64,000 nucleotides of DNA from positions 231,780 through 295,779 of the forward strand of contig NW_020312019.1 of assembly GCF_003144115.1 (NCBI RefSeq), read 5' to 3'. Below are positions 44,079 through 54,176 of the stretch, piece by piece. The first letter of the stretch is position 1, and every line of letters starts with the position of its first letter. Source of the stretch: Tilletiopsis washingtonensis. Its lineage: Eukaryota; Basidiomycota; Exobasidiomycetes; Entylomatales. A model generated the notes under the pieces. The model was not told the origin of the DNA. It saw only the letters and a list, made by a program, of their open reading frames with translations, and did no database searches. The translations under genes and the position numbers were made by a program.

Positions 44079-46663
44079 ATGCCGACGCCCGACCTGCTCT
44101 CGTCGCCCACCACCGCCCTCCTCACCCTCGTCAACGTCAGCGCCACAAAGCCGCACAAGCGCCGGCGCTCGCTGCTCGCCGCCTCGCCCGCCACACGCCG
44201 CCGCCTGGGACACAGTGCCGCCGAAGCAGACGCAGCGGGCTCCGAGTCTGCACCCAGCGCCGTCGAGCGCCTGCATGCAAAGGCCAGCGCCGCCGTGCGC
44301 GCCGAACGCCGCGGCGAGCTGCCGGCTCTGGCCGGTGCCGAGGCCGAGGTGGAAGAGGCCCTCGAGGCAGCGCACAGCTCTGACGAGGACGACGATGCCG
44401 CGGCTGGCAGCAGTGCCAAGCCCGCCGCGGCCGTGGACGGCTTCGAGGCGCACTTTGCGTCCGAGGGTGCCGGCTGCCATGCCGAGCTGCTGCAGAGCCG
44501 CTTCCCAAACGCGCAGGACGGCGCACTGCCGCTGGAGTGGAGCGAGGGGGCGGACGCGAAGCGCGCAGCTCTGCTTGGAGCAGCAGCACGACGGGCGCGC
44601 GTGCAGGGCATTGAGGAGGTGGAGGCAAAGGTGAGTGCGCCCGTGTGTCAAGCCCGCAGACGCGCCGATCTGACTCCTGCGCCAGCCCCACGCGAACGTG
44701 CTAGCTGCGCTCAGCAAGCTGCGGTCACAAGCGCGTGCGTATACTCGTCCTGTCTGTCATGCCTGTCCCTAGGCAACGCTCACACGTAATGCGCAGCCAT
44801 GACGAAGGAGCAGCGCTCGCTGCTGAGCTGCATCAGCGGCTACGGCGATCTGCTGCACTCGCACGTGCCGCACTCGCGCCGCGAGCGGGCAGACATGCGT
44901 CAGGTGCTGGCCACGCATGCCATGAGCCACCTCACCAAGTGCGTTCTTTGCCTCTGCTGCGCTTCATCCAGCTAATACCGGCGGCCTTGCAGGACTCGCC
45001 GGCGGATTCTGCGCAACAACGAGAAGCTGGCGCGTGCGGCCTCGAACGGCACGGCGCTCGTAGCGCCGCGCGACCAAGGCTTCACTCGGCCTACGCTGCT
45101 TGTCCTTGCGCCGCTGCGTTCGACTGCGTACGAGTGGCTGTCGACGCTCTTTGCCCTGTCCGGCTGCGAGCAGAACGACAACCAGTCTCGCTTCGAGCGC
45201 GAGTTCGGCCCGGATCCGCTGCTTGAGGCCGCCGCATCTGCTGGCGAGTCGACGGGAGACCACGCGCAGATCTTTGCTGGCAACGCAGACGACAACTTCC
45301 GCATGGGCGTCAAGATCACGCGCAAGAACTGGCGCGCCTTCAGCGGCTGGTATGAGAGCGACATCGTCGTCGCATCGCCGCTCGGCCTGCGACTGGCGAT
45401 TGAGAAGGACAAGTAAGTACTGCAAGCCGCGCTGCTCAGCTTAGACGGTGCTGAGACAAGCGCTCGCCAGGGATGCAGACTTCCTGAGCTCCATCGAGAT
45501 CGTCATTGGCGATCAGCTTGACATCATGCAGATGCAGAACTGGGAGCACGTCCAGGTCAGTCGTGAGATTCTCGTGCCTGTGTGGCGCTGCGGCTGACAC
45601 CTTCTCGGCGCCGCAGTACGTCTTCTCGCACCTCTCCGCCATTCCCAAGGCCTCGCACGACACCGACTTCGCGCGTGTGCGGCAGTGGTACCTCGATGGC
45701 CGCGCACCGCACATGCGCCAGACGATCCTGCTCTCGGCATACGACGCGCCCGAGATGCGCTCGCTGTGGCGTGGCCTCGTCAATGTGGCGGGCAAGCGGC
45801 GCGCGGGCGTCAAGGAGGAGGGTGTGATGGGAGAGATCAGAGAGGGCATTCGGCAGGTGAGAGAGGAGCGGCATCGCACTGTGATGCAGCCTGCTGACAC
45901 TGCTGCCAGAACTTCACGCGCTTCGACTGTGCAAATCTCAACGCCGAGGCCGATCTGCGCTTCCAGCACTTCACGAACAAGGTGAGCTGCTCCTCTGCTC
46001 GCCTGCTCTTCGGAGAGTTGCTCATCTCGCTGTCCCCGCAGACGCTGCCTCTCCTGCTCAAGTCGGCCGTGAGCGCCACCAAGACGCTGATCTTCGTGCC
46101 CTCGTACTTCGACTTTGTCCGGCTCGACGCCTACCTGCGCAAGCAGGACGTCTCATTTGCCGCCATCTCCGAGTGAGCAGCCGATCTTGTGCTGCCATGC
46201 TGCCTCAGCGACTGATCCCGGCTGCAGGTACTCCTCGAACAAGGACATCTCGCGGGCGCGGCAGGCCTTCTTCTCCGGCAAGAAGGCGTTCTTGCTCGTC
46301 ACTGAGCGCTTCCACTTCTACCGGCGGTGCGTTGTCGTCTTTGCTTTCAGCCTGCCTGGCTCTCCCGCTCACCGTCCTGCCCGCAGCTACGTGCTTCGCG
46401 GCGCCCAGACGCTCGTCTTCTACGCGCTGCCCGAGCGTCCGTCGTTCTACGCCGAGTTTCTCTCCTTCCCCTTCGCGCCGCGGCAGGCGCGTGCCGGCGC
46501 CGCTGCCGAGGACGACGACGAGGAGCCGGAGCTCGACGCCGCAGACGTCAGCGTGCTCGCGGCCTACTCGCGCTACGACCTCATGCGCCTGCAGCGCATC
46601 GTCGGCTCTGCGCAGGCGCAGCGTATGGTCACGGAGGAGAAGAGCAACTGGCGGTTCACCTAG
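44079..46663 (+). CDS. UTP25: U3 snoRNP-associated protein UTP25 (small-subunit processome)
   Basis: A 688-residue nucleolar protein needed for 18S rRNA maturation. Exons: 44079-44630, 44686-44734, 44797-44938, 44993-45412, 45471-45555, 45617-45856, 45910-45981, 46042-46172, 46228-46326, 46387-46663. The first ~150 residues are Ala/Glu/Ser-rich and acidic. The conserved core follows the UTP25/DEF pattern: [64 protein letters not shown] and [14 protein letters not shown]. Later blocks are [15 protein letters not shown] and [13 protein letters not shown]. The fold is that of a DEAD-box helicase with degenerate motifs, so ATPase activity is doubtful. The C-terminal NWRFT ending is the normal family end. 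Confidence 0.92.
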
Positions 46664-46766
46664 GCGGAGGCCAGGGCAATGAGATGCGCTGCCTTCTATC
46701 AGTCTCAGACACAGTCGCACAGGTGACGCGTGGTGATTGCGGCTCGCTCTGCCAACTGCATCCGGG

Positions 46767-49723
46767 CTAGGGCATTCTCACAGGTGCGCGAGGCATGGCC
46801 GCCGCCAGGTCGGCGTGCGAGGTGCTGGTGTCTGGGCTGAGGCTGCTGCGCGCAGCCCACGACGTGTCCATCTCGACGTCCTCGGGCTCGTCGGCGAGGA
46901 GCGACTTGTGCGGCGAGGGCGCGGCGCCGCTCATGAGGAACGCCGACGGCGGCAGGCCGACGCTGAGCTCGGGCGTGGCGCGGTGCAGCGAGTGGGCGTG
47001 CATGAGAGGGTGTGGCGGATGAGGGTGCGGCGGGAAGGAGAGACCGCTGTCGTTGGACATGGGCGAGCCGTCGATGAATGGAGAGACGCTGCCGCCGGCA
47101 GCCGGCGACGAGGCGCCGCTGTGAGGCGCACTGCTAAGCATGGGGCCATGCGCGTGGGTGCGGGGCAGGACGCCGGGCGGCATCGTGTGCGGAATGGAGA
47201 TGGACGCCGTGCCGCTGGGCGCCGAGAGCATCGGCCCTGAAGAGGCCGGAATGATGGGCGCAGGAGCTGCGGACGTCGATGCCGGCGCTGCAGAAGAGGC
47301 TGGCTTTGCTGTGGAGCCTGAGGCCTCGGGCGCCGAGGAAGCGCCGGCCTTCGAGGCGCCACGGCGCACTGGCTTCTCCTCATCGTACTTCGGCGGCGGA
47401 GGCACGTCCGGTACCTGTGGGGACACTGGCATCAGCGCACAAGTGTGAGGGACTGACAGCGCCGGACTCACCACAAGTCGACCAGCCTTCCATCTCGCGC
47501 CACAGGCATTGCAGAGCTGGCTGGGGCCGGCGGGGCCGCGTCGCCACATTGGCGTCGACAGTGTGCCGCAGGCGCCACAACTCTTGCGGCTGCCATCGGG
47601 ATTGTGCGTTGCGACGTGGCGCTTGCGCTTCTTCGGTGGCTCCACCTCTCCTGCGGGCCCAGTTGCTGCCACAGTAGAGGATGATGTGGCAGCTGCAGGT
47701 CCACGGAAGAGAGCGCGACTTGCGTTGCTGGTCGCTGTGCCCGTCGCGCCACTGCCGCTTCCGTGGGACTTCTCCTCGGAGACGATGGGCATTGATGGCC
47801 CTGCAGGACCGCCAGCACCTCCGCTGGCGATCTTGCGCTTGGCGCTGGGGCGCCCGGCAATTTGCATGATGCGCACGCCGAACTTGTCCGAGAGATGCTC
47901 CTCGAGACCCTTCGGAATCAAAGCTGCGGGCACGGAGTAGGCGAGCGGCTTGGAGCGAGGCAAGGCTGCCACCTGGAGTGCAACAGCGTGTCAGCCAGTC
48001 AGGTCTGTGCAACGTGCAAAGCAATAGCGACACTCACGAGTCTGGCAGTCTCTCTGATCGTCTCATCGCGCACCGCGCTCTCCTTGTGCTGCATCTCCAT
48101 GCCCTTCTCGTCCCACGTACGGCACGCCTCAAAGCGACCGAAGGCATCCCACAACGCCTCGCTGACGCCCTCCAACGTCCAAGTGATTGGCGCACGTGCC
48201 GGCGGCGCATCTTTCAGGCCGGCCGGCAGCGCCTCGGAGCCAGGGAGCGGCAGGAAGAACGTAATACGGATGCGTGCTGGCGAGCCACGGGCGACACGAG
48301 ATCCGGTGCGCTTCTCCGCGCCGGCCTGCTGGCTCGCCTCGGCGACGGCAGCGGGAATGGCGGTGCGCCGCTCGATGCTGGCATCGCGCCAAATGGGCAG
48401 CGAGAAGCGCGCCGACGGGTTTTCGCGGTACTCGAGAATGAGGATAGGCACGGGCGCGGCCGGCGTTGCTGATGATGCAGCGCTCGTCGATGCTGCTACG
48501 GGAGCAGAGGAGGAGCTGGGCTTGGACGCTGCCGGCGCTGATGGCGCGGCGGGCGCGGAAGAAGCAGAAGCGGCGGGAGCAGAGGTGCTCGTGCTGGCTG
48601 CACCGCGCGAGCCAGGCGGTGGTCCGGGCGTCGCAGCAGGAGCAGTGGCTCCCTGAGTCGCCGTCTTTGTCTGCGCACTCGCAGACGTCGAGGTGCCGCT
48701 CGCCTTTGGGTCCTCCAGCAGGCCCTCCTTCCTCAGCTCCTCCGTCACGCCGCCGATCCAGACGCCGAGATGGTGCAGCTGCTCCGACGTCGCCGAGCCC
48801 GACGCCGCCGCGTGCAGCAGCGCCTGCAGCGCCGGGTCCGTCGCTGCCTTCTCGTTGACACGCGTGACGAGCGCAGGCGAGATTGGCGGCCGCGGCTTAG
48901 GTGCCGGCGGCGCTGGCGGTGCGTGCGCAGAGGGCAGACGTGACGGCGCAAAGGGCACGTGCTTGGAGGAAGAGGACGTCGAGGCAGCGGTAGGAGGAGC
49001 AGCTGATGAGCTCGACGCTCCGGCGCTGCTTGAGGCCGCAGCGGCGGTGCCGGGCTTTGGCTCCTCCTCGCGCACCTCCCACACCTTGGTGCCGCCAAAG
49101 ACGTGCGGCCCACAGCGGATCTCCACGCGGCCCAGCTGCAGCAGCACGTGCGGCTTGCGCGGATCGAGCGCACGCGGCAGGCGCTGCGTGACCGGATAGG
49201 TGATGCCGTTGCGCTGCCGTGTCGAGAAGACGGGCAGCAGCGAGGTGAGGTGGAGGAGACGCGACTGGCGCAGCGATTGCAGGAGGATGGCGCTGCGAGG
49301 GATGAGCCTAGGGCGAGATACGAAGATGAGAGCAACTCACCTGTCGGCAATGCTCAGCGCTGCGGGGGCCGGCGAGGCCTGCTTGCCCTTGCCCTTGCCC
49401 TTGCCCTTGCCCTTTCCCTCGACTGCCTCTTCCAGCTCGTCCTGTTCCTCCTCTGCCTGCTCTTCTGCCATCTCCGCATCGTCACCGTCTGCCAGGCGCT
49501 GCTGCTGTGCTCTGCGCTCTTCCTCCTCGCGCAGCTCTCTGTCCCTGCGCTCCTCCCACTTTGTGCGCTCGCGCAGCGTCGGTAGCGCAAAGGGCACGAC
49601 GAGCTCGGGCGCCGCTCGCCGCGCACCGCCGGCGGCCGAGAGCGTGCCGGGTGCGGCCGGGCCCGGCAGCGAGAAGCCGATGGTGCCGCCGAGCTTGGAG
49701 GAGAGCGAGGGCGCGGCGGCCAT
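46767..49723 (-). CDS. GATA-type zinc-finger protein with conserved N-terminal region
   Basis: A 928-residue probable nuclear regulator from four exons: 49723-49341, 49292-48038, 47972-47472, 47414-46767. One GATA finger near 677-702 has the spacing CX2CX18CX2C (CGAC, then STPMWRRGP, then [11 protein letters not shown]). It is preceded by a likely nuclear signal, PPKKRKRH. N-terminal to it, exons 1-2 hold a conserved-looking region ([45 protein letters not shown]) and a second block ([19 protein letters not shown]). These are not part of any GATA-factor family I can name and may be a chromatin-complex module. A KG dipeptide run comes from a hexanucleotide repeat. The C-terminal 216 residues are Pro/Ser/Ala-rich. 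The 18-residue loop differs from the 17-residue loop of classic nitrogen-regulation GATA factors. Confidence 0.8.
49383..49418. repeat. Hexanucleotide repeat in the GATA-finger gene
   Basis: TGCCCT is repeated about five times, with a diverged sixth unit, on the plus strand. Read on the minus strand it encodes alternating Lys-Gly. Unit-length changes keep the frame, so it is a likely site of length variation between strains. Confidence 0.85.
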
Positions 49724-50038
49724 GGCGGGCGGGTGCGTGCGGCGGGCCACGCAGAAGGCAGCGAGGGAGGATGGTGGAGAGGGAGAAGGCCGGAGCGCAC
49801 GAGAAGGTCGAGGCTGAGGTTGTATTGCGCACTTCAAGTCCCGGCGCTCGCTGCTGTATTGACCCTGGCGGGTGTTCCCACGCGCCGCTGCGCTGAGCTG
49901 GCAGTGCGCACGGCCGGCGTCCTCCCTAGAATAGCCATTCCCGCCCCTGGCTGCTCACCACATCCTCCTCGTCGCACCTCTCGCCTTCCGATTCCTCTGG
50001 CCTTACTCTGGCAGAGCGCTGAGAGTCCGCTGAGCAGC
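49724..50038. promoter_or_regulatory. Shared upstream region of the GATA-finger gene and OXR1-like gene
   Basis: 315 bp between divergent start codons. No coding potential and no factor site that I would name. Confidence 0.4.
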
Positions 50039-52167
50039 ATGGTCTCGCCTCGCCCGCAGCCGCAGCGCGGGCTCAGCTCGCTCGCCGCGCGTGCAGCGGC
50101 AGCAGCAGCGGCCGTGGGCGACGACAGCGCTGTGCGGACGCCGCAGTCAGCAGCTGTGAGTGGCCGGCTATCGTGTCGACTGGCATCAGATACCAGCCGC
50201 TCGCTGAGGCAGGCGCATCGCTGACGCTATCCTCGCCTGCTGCAGAGCACGCCCCGCCCGGCCTACGCGCGGCGGCAGTCCAGCGCCGACTTTGGCGCCT
50301 TTGTCGGCTCCTCGTCGGCGCTCGACTGGGGCATCGATGCCGGCGCAAGCTCTTCTGCTTCACCGTCTGCTGCGGCGCCGACGTCGCAGCCCGACTGGTC
50401 GGCGTGGGACTCGCTCGCCTCCTCCTCCACCGCCACGCCGCTGCCCTCCACCACGGCGGGCAACAGCGGCGGGCTGGGCTTCAACGCCGCAGACGACGCC
50501 TTCTTCGCCGCCTTTGAGCAGGCCACGCTCTCCAGCTCCGCCTCTGCCGGCGCTGCTGCAGCAGGCAAGGGCAGGGAGAGCCCGCCGATCATCGACCTGC
50601 GGCCTACGGAGCGCAAGCTGGCCGCACAGGCTGCCGCACGCTCGCCGCGCATCAGCACGGGCACTTCCGCGGGCAGAACGGCGTCGCAGTCGCGGCAGGC
50701 TGAGGAAGACTTCTTCGCGGCATTCGAGCGCTCGCCAGAAGAGACACTGCGACGCCTGCCGAAGCCGCCGGCTCTGATGGGCGACGACCTCGAGGCGATG
50801 ACGGACGCGCGGCTGAGCCCCATGGCCATTCCCGCTTCTCCACACACGGCGCGGCAGGAGTACTTCTCTACAGCACAGCCAGCGGCGCAGGAGCGGGAGA
50901 AGCAAAGCCAGCAGGAAGAGGAGCAGGGCTGGACGGGCAGCCTGAAGCGCACGTGGGGCTCATTGCGCGGCCTTCCCGCCGGCATCGTTGAGCACCTGCC
51001 GTCGGTGGCCGACTTTGTCGTGCCGCCCGGCGATGGTTCAAGCGGTGAGGAGGAGGATGCTCGCATCTATGCAGAGAGGATGAGGCAAAGGGCGGGGAGA
51101 GATGGTGCTGGCGCCAAGGAGAGACGACCCTCGTCTAGCTCGACGAGCAGCTCTGCCTCTGCGCCCAAGCGGGGTCTGGCGCATGCTGCAGACTATTCCT
51201 CCTCGACACCCTTCGGCACTTCCTCGTCCGGCGGGCCTTCCTCCGCGCCTCGACGTGGCTCCACGCTCGGCTCCACCAGCGGCGCCACGCTCTCCGGCGC
51301 GCCGGGCTTCGCTGCCGGCACGCCTCAGCGCTGGAACACCGGCTCCTGGTCTTTGCCAGCCGCCTCACCTTCCGCAACACGGCAGCCCATTCCCGTCACG
51401 CTCGTTGGGCGCGCCGAGGAGAGCGAGACGTGCATCACACACTGGCATGCCTCGCGCCTGCAGGCCCAGCTGCCGCCGCGCTCGCAGCTGGGCAAGACGT
51501 GGAAGCTGCTCTACAACCTCGATCAGCACGGCATCTCGCTGCAGACGATGTACGCAAACGTCGCCTCGGGCCTCTCCTCGTCCGGCGCAGCCCGCGGAGA
51601 CAGCGAGGAGGTAAAGGAGGGCTGGCTGCGCGGTGCCAGCAGAGAGGCACGGGCAGCACTGGGCGAGTCACGACGTGTGGGAGGCGGCCTGGAGCTCAAA
51701 GACGCGGGCATCGTCGTGGCCGTCATCGACTCGCGGGAGAATGTTTTTGGCGCATACCTCAACGAGCGGCTACGATCGCAGAGCAGCTACTACGGCTCGG
51801 GCGAATGGTGAGTGAGACTCTGTCCCATGCTGATTACTCAGCTAAGACATCTACCTCCAGTTTCCTGTGGAAGACGACGCGCGGATCCTCCTCGACTGCC
51901 GACGATGCCATCAAAGTGTTCCGCTGGACGGGGCGCAACGACTACGTGGCGTTGACGGAGCACTCGTTCCTCTCCTTCGGCGGCGGCGACGGGCGCTACG
52001 GCCTCTGGCTCGACGGGCGCCTCGAGCACGGCGTCTCGGCGCGCTGCCCGGCGTTTGACAACGACGTGCTGTGCGAGGGCGACGCAGACGTCAAGACGGA
52101 GGCGGACGCCAAGGAGGAGCGCTTTGAGGTGCTGTGTGTCGAGGTGTGGGCCGTCGGAATAGACTAG
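50039..52167 (+). CDS. OXR1: OXR1-like TLDc-domain protein (oxidation resistance)
   Basis: A 661-residue protein from three exons: 50039-50155, 50246-51807, 51861-52167. Residues 1 to about 440 are Ala/Ser/Pro-rich and probably disordered, with two repeated short blocks, AADDAFFAAFEQATL and AEEDFFAAFERSPEE, spaced about 70 residues apart. The TLDc domain fills the C-terminus: LPPRSQLGKTWKLLYNLDQH, then GISLQTMYANV, then VVAVIDSRENVFGAYL. The blocks CFLWKTTRGS, NDYVALTEHSFLSFGGGDGR, YGLWLDGRLEHG and FEVLCVEVWAV follow. TLDc proteins protect against oxidative damage, and yeast Oxr1 promotes V-ATPase disassembly. An insert of about 35 residues separates two TLDc strands, which is common in basidiomycetes. 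Confidence 0.9.
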
Positions 52168-52326
52168 GCATGCTCGGCGCCACGACGAGCATTGAGATGT
52201 CTGAAGGCGGCTGAGCATGCAGCACATATGCTGCAGATGTGTACCTTGTGTTGGCACGCATACTAGCAGACGAGGAAGCGCCGAGAGCAGGATCGAGTGG
52301 AGCCGCTGCTGGAGGCTGGCGGAGTG

Positions 52327-52368
52327 GCCGCCAGGCGCACGCGTCACGTGCGCAGTGCGCCTGGCGGC
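52327..52368. promoter_or_regulatory. 13-bp inverted repeat around an E-box upstream of uL1m
   Basis: GCCGCCAGGCGCA at 52327-52339 is matched perfectly in reverse complement by TGCGCCTGGCGGC at 52356-52368. The 16-bp spacer region holds CACGTG (52345-52350), directly preceded by ACGCGT (52339-52344). The element lies about 90 bp before the uL1m ATG. In yeasts CACGTG is bound by bHLH factors such as Cbf1; binding here is inferred only. Confidence 0.5.
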
Positions 52369-52459
52369 GGAGCGGCCCTTGCTCATCTTGCACCTGCAGC
52401 GCCGCGCCGCTTCCTTCCCGCCGCCCTCTCCACGCCCTGTCTCGCGCCAGCAGAGCACC

Positions 52460-53881
52460 ATGTCTCTGCACACTCTGCGGCCCGTGCGCCTGGCGCTCGC
52501 GTCGTCGTCGCGCTCCTTCGCCACCTCGTCGGCCGCGCTGGCCAAGAACCCGCCGGGCCGCGGCCGCGATGCCGCAAAGCGCCTGCGCCGCGCCGAGCGC
52601 GCCGCAAAGGCGGCTGCCAGCGGCGAGACGGAGGTCAAGAAGGAGGAGCCTGTGCTGGGGCTCGAGGATGCCGTGCGCGTGCTGCAGGTGAGCAGGAGCT
52701 GCTGGGCGATGTGTGGCACCAGGAACAGGCGAGGCGAGGCGGAGCTGCAGCTAGGCGGTCAGGAGAGACAAGTGCTCCTCGGTCGGGAGGAAGGAGCATG
52801 ACAGCGCTGCTGGACAGAAGCGGGCGATGATAGGTGGTCAGCCTTCTTATTCTGGGTTTCTGGCCATTTGCTCTCACTTGCTCCGCCCTGCATTCCATCT
52901 CAGCCGCCGCCGCTGGCCCAGCCGCGCTTCCGCAGTGTAGCTCACTCGTCTTCCACTAGGCTGTCGAGGTCACGCGGCCGCTCGCCGCCTACGAGCTGCA
53001 CGTCGTCACCACCGTTTCGTCGCACGTCGCCAACGCACTGCGCGGGCGCATCTCGCTGCCCTACTCGGCACGCACCAAGCCCGAGAAGCTGCTCATCTTC
53101 GCCTCGGAGGACTCGGCTGCTGGCGTCCTGGCACGCCGGCAGGCTGCCGCCGGCGAGCCCATCACCGTCGGCGGTGCCGAGCTGATTGCAGACGTCGTCA
53201 GCGGACGCGTCAGCGACTTCTCAAAGGTGCTCGCCACGCCCGACCTCGTGCCGCAGATCGCAAAGGCGCTGGCCAGGAGTCTCGGCCCAAAAGGTCTCAT
53301 GCCGTCGGCGAAGCGCGGCACGGTGGTGGAGGGCGAGGAGGAGATGAAGACGGCGATCCTCGAGGCGCAGGGCGCCATGGACTGGCGAGGCGACCGCAAC
53401 GGTGTCGTGCGGACCGGTGAGTCCTTGCGGCTAGTCTGACTGCTGCTGCGCTGACACGAGGACGTTGCTCATAGCGGTGGCACGGCTGCATCACCCGATT
53501 CCGTCACTGCGCTCCAACATTGCCGCCTTCCTGGGCGCCGTGGTGGAGCGCGCTACGAGCGGTCTTGGCTCGGCTGCGGCGGCAGGTGTACAGCAGGGCG
53601 TCGTGGTGGGCGCAAAGGAGCCGATTGCGCGGAGTGCCGGCGAGATGAAGAAGGGTGAGTCTCGCGAGAGGAGATTACGGCCAGGACGCAGGGCAGGGCC
53701 AAGCTTGAGGCATGGCGGCAGCTCGAAGGGTGCAGGCTTCTCTGCTGAGCAGGCGGGCGCTAGAGAGAGACTGCGAGGCTGACCGTGCACCCGCCCCGCA
53801 GCACAAGGCGTCATCAAGCAGATCCACCTCTCCAGCACACAGGGCCCCGGCATCAAGCTGAGCCTGGCAGACATCTACTGA
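52460..53881 (+). CDS. MRPL1: Mitochondrial large-subunit ribosomal protein uL1m
   Basis: A 314-residue protein from four exons: 52460-52687, 52960-53416, 53475-53654, 53802-53881. It starts with a typical presequence (MSLHTLRPVRLALASSSRSF). A basic Ala/Arg/Lys-rich stretch leads into the L1 fold: RISLPYSARTKPEKLLIFAS, VVSGRVSDFSKVLATPDLVP, LARSLGPKGLMPSAKRGTV and the C-terminal IHLSSTQGPGIKLSLADIY. The LGPKGLMP motif identifies bacterial and mitochondrial L1 rather than cytosolic uL1. The first intron is 272 bp. The gene follows the OXR1-like gene on the same strand with 292 bp between them. Confidence 0.93.
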
Positions 53882-54176
53882 AGGTGTGGCGCTGCAGGGC
53901 AGGGCGGAGGCGCACGAGGGAGATGGCTGGTCATTGCGATGGATGATTGGTGATGATGACGATGAGCTGAGATGGACTGAATGGGTGCGTGTGTGGAGAC
54001 AGTGTCGAGGAGCGGGACGATGTGAGATGTGGATGGAAAAGGAGGCGCTAGAGATCAGGATGAAGCGCGACGGGCTTGAATGGAAGCGTCAGTCGCGCGT
54101 GGTAAGGGTCGTGAAGGGATCTGCCGTGTGGGCATGCGAACTGGAGAAGATAGCCGTATTGCTCAGCGATGCCTCA

